This document shows positions 20,074 through 33,500 of a DNA stretch of 64,000 nt, piece after piece; within the stretch, counting starts at the first letter, position 1, and every line of letters starts with the position of its first letter. The translations under genes and the position numbers were made by a program. The stretch is from positions 806,001 through 870,000 of the forward strand of contig CAXKVR010000138.1 of the NCBI GenBank assembly GCA_964058845.1. The letters run 5' to 3'. A model generated the notes under the pieces. The model was not told where the DNA came from, ran no database searches, and saw only the letters and a list, made by a program, of their open reading frames with translations. The DNA is from Carex sylvatica. Its lineage: Eukaryota > Streptophyta > Magnoliopsida > Poales > Cyperaceae.

Positions 20074-22084
20074 TGTTGGGGTTTTGACAGTTCAAACCCA
20101 TTGATTTGATTAAGTGCGGAAAGAACGTAAAACAAAAATTTTACTTCTAATCTTAATCCAAGGATTAAACGGGGTATGTCAGGAAACATTCCAAGGGGTC
20201 CACCTTCCGTATTCCTTTGACATCAGAACCCTATTTAATCCTTTTACAGATCTACTCCATAATTGATTTCTAAAACATTAATCTACTTACCAGTTAAATA
20301 GATTAATATAACTTGTATATACCTTGTTTCCAAATTCTGATTGGAAAGCAGACCGAGCGAGAAGAGCTACACCAGGGAATGACTCGTCTCGGAGTATCAC
20401 ACGTGTGATACCTCTATCGGTTATCCACCAGGACTAACCAGAGAGCGGTTTATTTCTTATTGCCAGAAATACCGTAAACCGCGGTTTTCTGCAAAAACAC
20501 TATTCACCGAGAAAAGGACGAAATAACACTATTCACGACCCGCAGTTATTCTGATTCACTAATAAGCAAAAACAGAAATACCGCGACTTTCGCAAATCTA
20601 TTATTTCCGAATCCCGAATCCCGTAAACTACCGCAACCGAAAAAGAGAGAAAATAGAAACTCGAATCGATCTGACAATCCGATACGATGTGAATTAGCAA
20701 GCTTCTCTCTTACCCTCACCCCTCTATTTATAGGCATTTGAGAAGGTTCAGGAATTACGGAAATGCCATTTACCAAAATGCCATTTACGGAAATGCCATT
20801 TACCAAAATGCCATTTACGGAAATGCCATTGAATGGATAAGGATGATGACATGTCATGTGTAAAAAGACCAAAATACCCTTGTGGATAATGTTGATGACA
20901 TGTATGGATAATGATGAATTTAAAAGACAAAATTCAATTAATATCCATATGTCATATATATAATTGTTCTGAACAGTTATATTTCTTGCGGTTGTTGTTT
21001 CGGTAATTTTTATACAACGTGTCGTGCACGTTTATAATTTAACCATTGTTTTTGCTTGTCATCTTATATGACATTTATAATTTAATTATAACACGTATAA
21101 TTAATTATAACCATCTTAATATTAATTATAATCAATTTATAATTAATCAATAAGATTCTCCAATTAGCTCCTATACGGTGTGACCCAATAGGATCTGTGT
21201 TATGTTGGTAAATAGAATTAAAACTGTTTTAACTTCTATAATCATGAGAGGCATCTGGCATAACGCGTCATGACCATCCAATTACACAGATGATGCTGTA
21301 CTGTACAATATCACGATCCAGTAAACTATTTTACTCGTGTCAGTTCTTTCGTCTCATAGCTATCAGATCAGTTTCAAGGTAGGTGTGTGTCATCCTTGCA
21401 AACTTAATCTTTTCTTGATCTTGAGCAGATTATCAAATATAATTACTCTTGTAATTATACCGCTAGCAGATAATCTTACTCTATCAAGGGGCCCAGTGAT
21501 GCTATAGCTCGTATAGAGATACGAGGGACAATAGTACTTTTGGTAAACCATCACTACCTCAGCTAAGCTATGTGTACCGAAAAGCTACCGTTATAACTGC
21601 GTTTTACCGACAGCGTTAGGTAACAATCACACATACACATCTCTTAGTAGGAAAGATGAATACCTCATACTTTAGAACTTAACACTGAATGAAAACATTA
21701 ATGACACATACACAATTCTATTTAATGTTTCATTCGGGGTCTGTCAAATACCATGTTCCTAGAACATGTATCTATGTGATTAAAATGACATCTCTTGTCA
21801 GTGGTCTGTAAAACTTGACCATCTTTTAATCCACATACTAACCTTGTAACGGTTAATTAGTGTTCCTGCTAATTACCTCAGTTAGTGACTTTTAAGAATA
21901 TATAACATCTATATTATGAAGTTTCACAATTCCAGTTATTGACTCTAGTCAGATAAAGGAATAATTCATAAATGTAATAATATTCAAGGCAACAAAATGA
22001 CAGTTTATTTAATCACTCAATTCATGAACAAAGCTTTATGATAATTTATCGTATTATTGACTTCTAGATTATTACAAACTAACA
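20074..22084 (-). repeat. Copia 3' LTR
   Basis: 2,011 bp, read on the minus strand from TGTTAGTTTGTAAT to TGACAGTCAAAACCCCAACA-like termini (plus-strand start TGTTGGGGTTTTGAC). It contains an alternating AAATGCCATTTAC repeat (about 20758-20832, unit about 32 bp). The AGGAAACATTCCAAGGGGTC block (from about 20180) recurs in the leader at about 26328. It appears identical to 27460-29470. Confidence 0.92.
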
Positions 22085-22097
22085 ATCTCCCACTTAA
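22085..22097 (-). promoter_or_regulatory. Polypurine tract
   Basis: On the minus strand AAGTGGGAGAT directly precedes the 3' LTR start TGTTAG. This is the expected plus-strand primer position for this orientation. Confidence 0.8.
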
Positions 22098-24950
22098 GCT
22101 AGGAGCCAATCATTGTAGGTCCTACTTATACGAATCTCTAATATTCTAAAAAGATCTCGCAGATCTTTAAGAAAACCTCATAGCCAATCTCCTATGTGTT
22201 TTAAGCACATAGAAGCAGTATGTATCTGGTACATGGCTTGAGTAAGAGGCTCTCGTGAGTGGATCAACTGTGTTGCTGATTGTGTCAATTTTTTACAAAT
22301 CTTTACTTTACCTTTATATTAATTATATCTTTTATAATTAATTATAATCATCTTATTATGTTTACGATCTCTCGTTTTAGGTGATAATGTCATAGAACAT
22401 GTTTGGATCTTGAGTACGTTCTCGGTTCCTTGGCCTGAGCTATAGCTCTATTGTTGTCTCAATAGAGGTCCACAGAGCCTTGAACACTTGGAACCACTCT
22501 AAGTTTGTTAAGAAACTTTTGATCCAAAAACTCTCTTGGAAGTATTCCTATGTTCCAAGCATGGATTAGCCTGATATCTACTCGTCACACTCAAAGTGTA
22601 CGAGTTATTAGGGCGAGTGCACAACATGGCGTACTTGATAGAGTCCATAGCCAAAGCGTATGGTACTCTACTCATTGCTCTTTTGCTCATCAGTTATCGA
22701 AAGACACTGAGTCTTGCTAAGCTGTACACCATGACTCATTGGCAGGAATCCCCTTCTGGAATCCTGCATGTTGAACCGATTCAACACTTTGTCAATGTAC
22801 ATGCTTTGACTCAATCCTATGAGTCAAATCGATCTATCTCAGTAGATCTCTATGTCTAGTATATAGACAGTCTCACCCAAGTCCTTCATTGCTAAGACTT
22901 TCTTAAATGAAGACTTGGCTAATTCCAACAGAGGAATATCGTTTCCGATTAAGAGTATGTTATCTACATATAAGATTAGAAAAGCGATGACACTCCCACT
23001 AGTTTTCCTGTACACACACGGTTCTTCTTCGCATCTGACGAAGTCAAACTTTTTGACTTCTTCGTCAAATTGAAGATTCCAACTCCGTGATGCTTGCTTC
23101 AATCCATAAATGGATTTCAGAAGCTTGCATACCTTCCTAGCATTCTTCGGATCTTCAAAACCCTCAGGCTGTGTCATGTACACATCCTCTTCTAAATTTC
23201 TATTTAAGAAGGCGGTTTTGACATCCATTTGCCATATTTCATAATCATGAAATGCGGCAATTGCTAGGAGTATCCGAATTGACTTAAACATAGCTACGGG
23301 CGAGAAAGTTTCATCATAATCTACGCCGAGAATTTGTTTGAAATCTTTCGCTACAAGCCGTGCTTTGTATACAGTCATACTACCATCCATGTCTGTTTTT
23401 CTTTTAAAAACCCACTTGTTAGCTATGGGTTTCACCCCATCAAGTGGTACAACTAGGTTCCAGACCGTGTTGTCATACATAGACTGTATTTCGGATCTCA
23501 TGGCCTTTAGCCATTTATCAGAGTCGGGTCTATCCATTGCTTCCGCATAGGTCAGAGGATCTTCAGTATCAAAAACTGAGACCTCGTGCAGTCCCAAGTA
23601 CCTCTCAGGTGCATGGACTGTCCTTGTTGACCTACGTAGCACTTGTTCTTCGGGCTGTCGAACTTGATCCACAACTGTCTGCGGATCCAGTTCTACTTCA
23701 ACTTGCGTTGAAGTACTTGAGCTCGGGACTAGAACCTCTTCCACAGCTACTTGTGGATTTGGTACTTCCAGATGCTCATCAGCCGAAGTATCAAGTGGTG
23801 GGATTATCTGATCTGGTTCAGATATTGTATTGTGTGATGTATCTTGAATTTCTTCAAGTATTACATTACTCCCACTACTTCCTTTTGTGAGAAACTCATT
23901 CTCCAAAAATACACCATGACGAGCAACAACTAATTTGTTCTCGGACTGGTAATAGAAGTAATATCCTTTCGTTTCCTTAGGATATCCTACGAAAAAGCAT
24001 TTGTCAGATTTGGGATCAAGCTTGCCAGACGTCGGGCGTTTGACAAATACTTCGCAACCCCATATTTTAAGATAAGACATATTTGGAGATTTTCCAAACC
24101 ATAACTCGTACGGAGTCTTTTCTACTGACTTAGATGGAACCATATTTACTGTTCGTGCGGCAGTTTCTAGTGCGTGTTCCTAAAATAATTTTGGAAGGGT
24201 GGCGTTACTCATCATGGAACGAACTATGTCCAGCAGAGTTCGTTTCCTTCTTTCAGAAACACCGTTTTATTGCGGTGTCCCCGGAGGTGTGAGCTGTGAG
24301 ACTATCTCACATTTCTTTAAGTACGTTTTAAACTCATAACACAAGTAATTGCCTCTACGGTCCGATCGTAAGGCCTTAATACTTTTGTTTAGTTGATTTT
24401 CTACTTCAGTCTTGAGCCAAGGATTAAAGAGATGCCGGAAAGACCAAAGCAGAGTTCCTTCTGAAGTCTTTCATTGCAAGGACCCTTTAATCCTTTGAGA
24501 ATTTCAAGGAATTCAGACTTATGTCTAATCAAGTAGACATAATCATATTTACTGAAATCATTAGTAAACGTGATAAAGTAGTAATAACTGTTTCTTGCAT
24601 AAGTACTTATAGGTCCACATACATCCGTGTATATAATACCTAATAAGTCACTTGCCCTTTCGCCCCTTTTGGAGAAAGACGCATTGGTCATTTTTCCATG
24701 TAAACAAGATTCGCACGTGTTTAATTGATTCAAGATCAAATCTATCAAGAAATCCAATTTCTTGTAACTTCTTGATGCGTTTCTCATTTATATGACCAAG
24801 GCGACAATGCCTCATGTAAGTCGTACTTTTATGAGATGCTTTGAGTCGTTTGTTATTGATGTTAAACACGGGTTTGTTCATTTCCAATATATATAGATCA
24901 TTCATCATACAAGAGGATCCATAATATGTCTCAATTTTATAAATAGACAT
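22098..24950 (-). pseudogene. Degenerate Copia pol (integrase, RT, RNase H)
   Basis: Read from high to low coordinate: a GAG-pre-integrase zinc-binding stretch (24950-24648, CRLGHINEKRIKKL); an integrase core in another frame (24787-24401, DLLGIIYTDVCGPIS); an in-frame TAG near 24181; then a 434-residue open frame (24143-22839). That frame has the integrase C-terminal part (TPYELWFGKSPN), linker and RT (NKWVFKRKTDMDGSMTVYKA, WQMDVKTAFLN). The RT catalytic box reads YVDN instead of YVDD. RNase H remnants follow (AMLCTRPNNSYTLSVTSRYQ, 22690-22508). It is inactive by several independent lesions. Confidence 0.88.
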
Positions 24951-25110
24951 CTATTATCTTTTATAACAAAAGAGAAATCATTCATCTCTTAACACGAGAT
25001 TGAAATGATGTTTCTGGAAATGCTTGGAACAAAATATACATTTTCTAATTCCATTTACAAGCCCGCTAGGCAAATACAACTCTATCATACCGACTGTAAC
25101 GGCTTGCAAC

Positions 25111-25790
25111 TCATGCTCCGTTTCCAACTCGGAGTTGTACTTCCTTATTGCGTAACTTCCTCTTATTTATTAGTGCGTGCATATTCATACAAATATGAGC
25201 ACATGATCTGGTATTCAATACCGAATTATTAAAAGAGGTCGCAACATTAACTTCAATATCATTGATACCAGAGACTGAAACTTCTGAGTCTCTCTCAGAT
25301 TTCAGATCTTCCAGATACCTCGGGCAGTTTCTCTTCCAGTGACTCTTGCTATTATAGTAATAGCAGTCATAGGAAGCAGAGACCTTTATCTTGGGAGTGT
25401 TCTGATTAAGAACCTGCTTCCCTTTGCCTTTGTACTTAGTAGCCGTTTTCCTTTTTCGCTTTCTTGATCTTCCTCCCACCTTCTTGGATCATGAAGACAT
25501 GAGAGCTCTTCTCTATGTCCCCATCCTTGACCCTCAATCATCCCTTGGAGCTCCTGCAAGCTCTTATCCATCCCATGCTTATGGGAGTTCACGATGAACC
25601 CCGAATAGCTGGGAGGAAGTGAGTTCAGGATAATGTCCGTGTCCAACTCGTGGCTCAACGAACAGTTAAGCTTCTTCAGCTTCTCAACATTGCTTGTCCT
25701 ACGAAGCATGTGAGTACTGATAAAGCTGCTCTCTACTATTTTAGTAGGGACCGGTGTATTCAGAACATATTCCTTTTTCTTACGTGTGTC
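25111..25790 (-). pseudogene. Degenerate Copia gag and protease
   Basis: Gag remnants read LSHELDTDIILNSLPPSYSG and MDKSLQELQGMI in one frame (25709-25386). A second, overlapping frame (25479-25111) carries a Lys/Arg-rich stretch and a damaged zinc knuckle CYYYNSKSHWKRNC, whose second Cys is replaced by Tyr. The protease motif usually written DTG reads NTR in VLNTRSCAHIC. Gag and pol were probably one polyprotein. Confidence 0.75.
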
Positions 25791-27446
25791 TTTCTTTTCA
25801 AGTAAGGAACGTAATGAGAAAGACGTTTCATTTAGTCATGTTCTATAACGTTAAAATGTAAAGATTTTTAGCTTTGTTCATGTAATGCTTTATTTAAATA
25901 ATAAAACTCCCACTACAATTTTGTTCTATTCCCATTTGTAGTAGGACCAAGATCCCTATCTTCATTAATGTACAAGCCAGTTTTTACGCATGACTCAGCC
26001 ATTAGTTATTTTCAGGTAAGCAAACTTGCTAATCACATCTTCTTGTGATTCTTGGTTTCGTTAAAACATCACGTGTTTTTAACGAAGACTTTGCCCCAAG
26101 CCCAAAACTGTTTTGGAAATCATTGGTAAGTAACCTCACTCTATTTGGTTTGATATGTCGGACATAACCCTCGACCACCAAAGGTAAAAGGCGACGCTTG
26201 CTGAGCAAGACCCGTCAACCAATGAACAATGATGTGAGGAGGATAGAGTAGGAAGGGCATATTACTTAATTAATGGGTTGGTGTTTATGCTTAACAGTGC
26301 CAGCAATCTTTAAAATAGATATGTCAGGAAACATTCCAGGGGTGTCCACCCTCCGTATTCCTTCGGCATCAAAATCTATTTCACATGCTTAGCTTTGTTA
26401 AGCAGTCAGTTCTTGTAACTGACTTTAGACATTCTTACGGACACGTGAAAGTCGTCTGCCAGAAAGACAAAGGTGAGTTCCTGCACAAATCTTTCTTTGA
26501 CATCACGTTCTTTCACGGTTCCTTTGAAAGCGATAAATCTAATTTATACATTTCATATCAAAGCAGTAAATCTAATTTACTTATATACGGGACCAAGTCA
26601 GGTATATTATTTATCAGTTACTAATTCTTTATTTTGCAGCTATGCTCAGTTCTTATTCATACCGTTTAAAGCACATAAACAATTTATATGTTTTAAAATC
26701 AGATATTCTTTTCGGTCCATAAAGCAATTTGGTAATGTGACAAAGTTTCTTTTCGGCCAGCCATTAGGACATGTAAAAGGGGCTCCCAGGAAAGACCGGG
26801 GTCACGAGGACCTCTTAGACTCAGTCTTTCCTAGACAGAACCATCTCTTTTACAGTGTGGAAATGACAGCTCTTACTAAGATACTTTATTGCTTCATCAC
26901 ATTCTTCGATGAACTTTACTTATCCGAAGGTTTTCGAAAAGGCGAAAGAGTTACATTTTGCCATTTCAAAAGCGTTAAAGTAATTTGGTAACGTGACAAA
27001 GTTCCCTTTGGGCCAGCTATCAGGACACGTAAAAGGGGTTAGTCGAAAAGCCGAGACTTTTCTTGACATTAACCTTGTCTTTTACGGGTGGAGATTAACA
27101 GCTCTTACTCAGGTACTTTATTGCTTCATCACATTCTTAGATATACTCAAACGCAGTTGAAAGTTTTTTTAGAACGAAAACATAAAGAAAGCATAAAATC
27201 CTATTTTATCTTTCTCGGTCGGAAAACCGATCCAAGAAATGTAAAAGTTTACATTTCATAAGAAAGCATAAAGAAAGCTTAAATCTAATTTAACTTTCTT
27301 AGTCGGTAGAACCGAACCAAGAAAATCTCATTTCTAATCGGTTTGGACTTAAGCTGCAAATGTAAGAATTAAACCGATATGCGGTATATGCATCTAATTT
27401 GCATAAGTTATAACTTTTAGAAAATCAATCAGCGGGAGAGCCTTGT
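25791..27446 (-). other. Copia leader region with internal repeats
   Basis: About 1.65 kb between primer site and gag with no coding. Two imperfect copies of about 200 bp occur: one starts near 26726 (AATTTGGTAATGTGACAAAG) and the other near 26982 (AATTTGGTAACGTGACAAAG), and both run to TTATTGCTTCATCACATTCT. A third block near 26321-26372 repeats LTR sequence (AGGAAACATTCCA, TCCGTATTCCTT). Confidence 0.7.
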
Positions 27447-27458
27447 GCTCTGATACCA
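27447..27458 (-). promoter_or_regulatory. Primer-binding site (initiator Met tRNA type)
   Basis: On the minus strand TGGTATCAGAGC lies one base downstream of the 5' LTR end. It matches the complement of the 3' end of plant initiator-Met tRNA, the commonest primer of plant LTR elements. Confidence 0.93.
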
Positions 27459-27459
27459 C

Positions 27460-29470
27460 TGTTGGGGTTTTGACAGTTCAAACCCATTGATTTGATTAAG
27501 TGCGGAAAGAACGTAAAACAAAAATTTTACTTCTAATCTTAATCCAAGGATTAAACGGGGTATGTCAGGAAACATTCCAAGGGGTCCACCTTCCGTATTC
27601 CTTTGACATCAGAACCCTATTTAATCCTTTTACAGATCTACTCCATAATTGATTTCTAAAACATTAATCTACTTACCAGTTAAATAGATTAATATAACTT
27701 GTATATACCTTGTTTCCAAATTCTGATTGGAAAGCAGACCGAGCGAGAAGAGCTACACCAGGGAATGACTCGTCTCGGAGTATCACACGTGTGATACCTC
27801 TATCGGTTATCCACCAGGACTAACCAGAGAGCGGTTTATTTCTTATTGCCAGAAATACCGTAAACCGCGGTTTTCTGCAAAAACACTATTCACCGAGAAA
27901 AGGACGAAATAACACTATTCACGACCCGCAGTTATTCTGATTCACTAATAAGCAAAAACAGAAATACCGCGACTTTCGCAAATCTATTATTTCCGAATCC
28001 CGAATCCCGTAAACTACCGCAACCGAAAAAGAGAGAAAATAGAAACTCGAATCGATCTGACAATCCGATACGATGTGAATTAGCAAGCTTCTCTCTTACC
28101 CTCACCCCTCTATTTATAGGCATTTGAGAAGGTTCAGGAATTACGGAAATGCCATTTACCAAAATGCCATTTACGGAAATGCCATTTACCAAAATGCCAT
28201 TTACGGAAATGCCATTGAATGGATAAGGATGATGACATGTCATGTGTAAAAAGACCAAAATACCCTTGTGGATAATGTTGATGACATGTATGGATAATGA
28301 TGAATTTAAAAGACAAAATTCAATTAATATCCATATGTCATATATATAATTGTTCTGAACAGTTATATTTCTTGCGGTTGTTGTTTCGGTAATTTTTATA
28401 CAACGTGTCGTGCACGTTTATAATTTAACCATTGTTTTTGCTTGTCATCTTATATGACATTTATAATTTAATTATAACACGTATAATTAATTATAACCAT
28501 CTTAATATTAATTATAATCAATTTATAATTAATCAATAAGATTCTCCAATTAGCTCCTATACGGTGTGACCCAATAGGATCTGTGTTATGTTGGTAAATA
28601 GAATTAAAACTGTTTTAACTTCTATAATCATGAGAGGCATCTGGCATAACGCGTCATGACCATCCAATTACACAGATGATGCTGTACTGTACAATATCAC
28701 GATCCAGTAAACTATTTTACTCGTGTCAGTTCTTTCGTCTCATAGCTATCAGATCAGTTTCAAGGTAGGTGTGTGTCATCCTTGCAAACTTAATCTTTTC
28801 TTGATCTTGAGCAGATTATCAAATATAATTACTCTTGTAATTATACCGCTAGCAGATAATCTTACTCTATCAAGGGGCCCAGTGATGCTATAGCTCGTAT
28901 AGAGATACGAGGGACAATAGTACTTTTGGTAAACCATCACTACCTCAGCTAAGCTATGTGTACCGAAAAGCTACCGTTATAACTGCGTTTTACCGACAGC
29001 GTTAGGTAACAATCACACATACACATCTCTTAGTAGGAAAGATGAATACCTCATACTTTAGAACTTAACACTGAATGAAAACATTAATGACACATACACA
29101 ATTCTATTTAATGTTTCATTCGGGGTCTGTCAAATACCATGTTCCTAGAACATGTATCTATGTGATTAAAATGACATCTCTTGTCAGTGGTCTGTAAAAC
29201 TTGACCATCTTTTAATCCACATACTAACCTTGTAACGGTTAATTAGTGTTCCTGCTAATTACCTCAGTTAGTGACTTTTAAGAATATATAACATCTATAT
29301 TATGAAGTTTCACAATTCCAGTTATTGACTCTAGTCAGATAAAGGAATAATTCATAAATGTAATAATATTCAAGGCAACAAAATGACAGTTTATTTAATC
29401 ACTCAATTCATGAACAAAGCTTTATGATAATTTATCGTATTATTGACTTCTAGATTATTACAAACTAACA
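27460..29470 (-). repeat. Copia 5' LTR
   Basis: 2,011 bp, the same length as the other LTR and apparently the same sequence. As the upstream LTR for the minus-strand transcript it should hold the promoter and polyadenylation signals. It is followed by TSD GACAC at 29471-29475. Confidence 0.92.
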
Positions 29471-30354
29471 GACACATTCTACAAGTTAAATGCCTGGTTT
29501 CAAGAACGGCGTGCTAAGGCCGCAGAATTAATAAGAATGAACCAGTCATTTTCAACAAGGGTGGAGGAGAAACTAAGACAACACAGGGACAAAGGTGCAA
29601 CTATGACCGTGATCCCGATTGGTAATGATGGTACTGAATTCGTAGTGCAAAATCCAAATGAATACGTTCCTACCAGTCGCAAACCAGATGGCACCATGGA
29701 GTTTGTGAAGAGGGCTTGCAAGTACGTGGTTAAATTTGGAGATGTCAGGACGGTAACCTGTACATGCCAAGGACCCCAACTAAGTCACATACCCTGCAGT
29801 CACGTGATGGCTGTATGCTGAGTGAGAAACTACTGTGAGGATCACTATGTTGCTGACATGTATCGTACCGATTACCTTGTTTCCACTTGGGGTGGATCTT
29901 TCCATTCTTATCCCGATCAGCATGAGTGGCCTGCATATGTCGGTGATAGAATACTCCCTTCAGAAGGATGGATAAGAAAGGGGAGGAGGAGACACAAGCG
30001 TGTTGTAATGACCATGGACGAGATGGGTGGTAGGCGACTGTCGGGAAATCGAGCTCGTCGTTCTGTTTCCGACAGGCGCACGGCAGGTATGTTTTTTTGT
30101 TATGTTCGGATGCATTGCAGTTATGTTTTATTCATTTATGATTTAATTATGGTAATAACTGAATTGTATTATTATGTTTAGATGCCATAAACGCAGACAA
30201 TGAAAGAGAAAATGCTAGAGTTGTTGCTGAAGCAACTGGCAGAACACAACCCCCCACTCCTGCGAGCCAAGCATCTACAAGTAATGCCGCACCTGCTGCT
30301 GGTACAAGAAAATCTGCTCGTTTTTTTGGTTTATTCGGGCGTCGGGGTAGATAA
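29471..30354 (+). pseudogene. MULE-B transposase, 3' part (broken)
   Basis: It resumes right of the Copia TSD with TFYKLNAWFQERRAK. It carries the SWIM finger CTCQGPQLSHIPCSHVMAVC and then TGA at 29819-29821. The aligned MULE-A residue after AIC is Arg, so CGA to TGA is likely. Reading continues to a donor at 30087 (GGCAG/GTATGT). Intron 30087-30181 and last exon 30182-30354 (DAINADNERENARVVAEATG...) match the MULE-A exon 3 position and phase. Confidence 0.85.
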
Positions 30355-30583
30355 ACTTAATCTTTTGCTAGTGTAAACTAAGCTATGAATTTTAATTGTA
30401 TTGTTCAACTGTAAGTGTATTGTTGTGCTTTAATTGTATTGCTAAATTCGGAGATGGCAAGGAGGTGAAATAATATAAAAGTTAACATGAAAAAAAAATA
30501 CAACAGTCTCAAACATATAACACAACAGTCTCAAACTCAAAATACAACAATCAGAACTATATCACAAGAAAAAAACTCTCCAA

Positions 30584-33500
30584 TCATCCTCGTCGTTTCC
30601 TTCCGGAGAGAGACAACCTACGAGCCGCTATTCCTTTGCCAGCCCTGTGCGGCTGCACGCGCCTCTGCGGACTCGCATCTCCAATATCCTCCTCCCCTAT
30701 ATCCTCATCCTCCTCTCCCGTATACATGTGATGCGTACCTATACCGGCTATCCATGGATCAAATGGACCAGCTGACTCTGCTGGTGCCGGGCCTGTACGC
30801 AGCTCCCATGGATCTTCCTCCCAGCTTGCAGCATATGTGGCAGGAGGCGGTGTACCAAATAATACAGAGACAAAGCCATCTGCAGTCTGAGATGCACTCC
30901 CACCAGCCTCATAGTCGTGCTCCATCTCCACTCCATATCGTGGTCCGTGGGATCCAAGGTCCTCAGCATCTGTATCGAACGGGGGCAGCTCATCCACGCT
31001 AAAACTGGGCTCGGCATTCCAACGAGGTGCTCCATCCTAAATTAAAATAATGTCAGTTTTGCTACATACAAATGACTCAGCAATCAATAATATAAAACGG
31101 TAACTGACCGGGCCAAGCTCTACCGGAACTCCATATTTATTTCTGTAAGCGTCCCATCCTTGCGTATTCAACACCCAGTGGTGGAACGCCCAGCCAGAGC
31201 CATCATCTACATAATTAAAAATTAAGTGAGCTACAACAAACAATTGGGTGAAAATAAAATCATTGCGTGTGTCATACTTTTAATATTAACCGGTAAATAT
31301 CTGTAGGAGGTGGCGGCATATCATGAGCGTAGATGGCCTCCGGCTGATAATTCGGATTTCGTGGTGCCTTATTTATCTCCCGCCAGTTGATGTTCTCTCC
31401 AGAATCGGGCAGCATTCCAACGAGGCGGCCTTCAAACCCGCCTGTCTCCACGATTGGTGCAGTGTGCTCGAGCATTTGGCATCCTATGTACCACCAAGCA
31501 TCCTTCGCCATGCACGCCAGGCTGTGTCCAACTCCTCTCACAGCTGTCAACAGCTGCACACAACATGATTATTACAACAGTAAACAATTAAAATTAAATT
31601 TTTTTAATTAAAGTATGTTTCAGTTGTGCTTACTGCGCGAGCATTTATCGGACCCCAAGGCATGTAATTGGTAGATGAATCCATCAGTCTACGTCGAAGG
31701 ATGTCGCCATAATGGCCTGTAAGGTAGACTGACGACATGCCCCATTTCTGATACCAGATGGCATATCTCAAATCTCCGGGACCAGCACCCAACGATGCAG
31801 CTGATGGCGGACTCCATAAGTGCTGCTCCGGATGTCTAGCCCGGTTGTACTCCAAGATGAAGTGCTGGCTCCAGTCGACTTTGCTCTTGGTGTGCGCCGT
31901 ACTGCAGGTACAATTAATTAGAAAAGATGTAAACGGTGGCATTATTAAGGTGATAATGAAATTAAGTAGATACTTACTTGTGAAACTTGTCAGTATCATC
32001 CTTACCCATCAGCGGGTACTCTGGGATGAAAGCATCTAAGCCAAACTGTCGAGATACACGATCCGGGTAGTGGTACTCCACTATCCAGTAACAAACGACC
32101 GGTCCCCGATAATACCATAGTCGTATCTGCTCTGGATCCAATGTCAGTCGGCTCAGAAGGGATGCACGATAGAATGGACGATACGGAAACCAGTCGATAT
32201 TCGCATCTCGGAGCATCTGGAGCTGACCCCGGACATAAGAAACTCCCCTGCCCGTCTCTTCATAACTATGATGACAGCCCCATATGGCACCGTACGCGGG
32301 GCATCTGTCTGGGTCAGGAACTCTCCATCGGGGATGTGGCAATGGTATAACTGGCCGATTTACGGGTAGATGTGACCACGACCAATGCTGGAGCAGAAGA
32401 AGCGGTCAAAAAATCTGTCTATTATTCACCTGAAAATTTAACTTAAAATAAGAACTCGGTGCTTCTTATCCAACCTTCAATAACAACGTATATTAATACA
32501 GACTTACCAGACAAGCATGACAAAGGCCTCTGTACAAGTGGGCGAGAACAGCTCCACCCCAGTTCCATCTCGATTCATTCTCCATATTCCTCAGCAGGGA
32601 GAGATACATAATCGGGACCGCGTCACCGCTGGAATCCTCAAACATGACGGCGCCACACAAATCCAGTACGTACGCCCTAGTATACCTGCAATAGAAAATA
32701 ATCAATATAAATAATTGAGATTTGTTGATGAACTACTAACTTACTTTAAAATTGTGATGGTACCTCCTGACCGCCTCAATGTCAGTAGTCTCAGGAAATA
32801 TCTGATTCTGGAAGAAGTGAGTCCGGAGTGCCTTTAGAGAAATACTGTACCCAGAATACCCGAACTCCTCCTCCTCCCCCTTCTTCTTCTTATATTTCTT
32901 CTGCAGATTTTTTGGATCACACCCTAACAACTCCGGTATCATCCTCTGCAGCTCTGGATGGTCTGAGATGCCACCTATGGGGTCGCCATCAATACTTAAA
33001 CCCCATAAGGCGCACACATCACCAAGGGTGACTGTCATCTCCCCGACCGGGAGATGAAATGTATGGGTCTCAGGTCGCCATCTCTCTGCTAGACCATGCA
33101 TCAGAGACTGATCGATCTTACTCTGCGGCATGGTGGCAACCTGATACAACCCAAGGTTCAAGAGGTATCGCTCCATTTCTTTATGGGGAACGAACGGAAT
33201 CTCAGACCTGCGGTGCCTCACCGTAAGCATGACATCATCCTGTATTTATTATCAATTTGTTAGACTCAAATCGTGCCATTTTTTTAGTATTATTTACATT
33301 AAGTATAAAAATCACGTACCTCAAGAGATGCCAATGAGACGCGGTGCTTAACATAATGGGTCCATAGAAGAGGACTAAATTTGTCAGGATCATGCACGCC
33401 ATCCGTAAAACCGACCTGAGACGACGGACGCGCTCCAATCGGATCCTCAAATCCCCTACCAGTCGTATCCTCATATGACGACTGGGCCTCTCCAGTCGGA

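Larger units (their letters stand above)
20074..29470 (-). mobile_element. Copia LTR retrotransposon nested in MULE-B
   Basis: A 9,397-bp insertion oriented on the minus strand. It has two 2,011-bp LTRs (20074-22084 and 27460-29470) with TG...CA ends, a 5-bp TSD GACAC, an initiator-Met primer site next to the right LTR, and a polypurine tract next to the left LTR. Gag, protease, integrase, reverse transcriptase and RNase H remnants appear in Copia order (integrase before RT). I found no difference between the LTRs by eye, which implies a recent insertion, yet the coding region carries stops and frameshifts. It was probably moved by proteins from another copy. Confidence 0.93.

Noticed and set aside
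20546..20872. 108-codon frame repeated identically at 27932-28258
   Set aside because: It lies in both LTRs and is built from the AAATGCCATTTAC minisatellite; better explained as LTR sequence than as a gene.
26473..26991. 172-codon plus-strand frame in the Copia leader
   Set aside because: Opposite strand to the element, no domain signature, inside duplicated leader blocks; probably chance.
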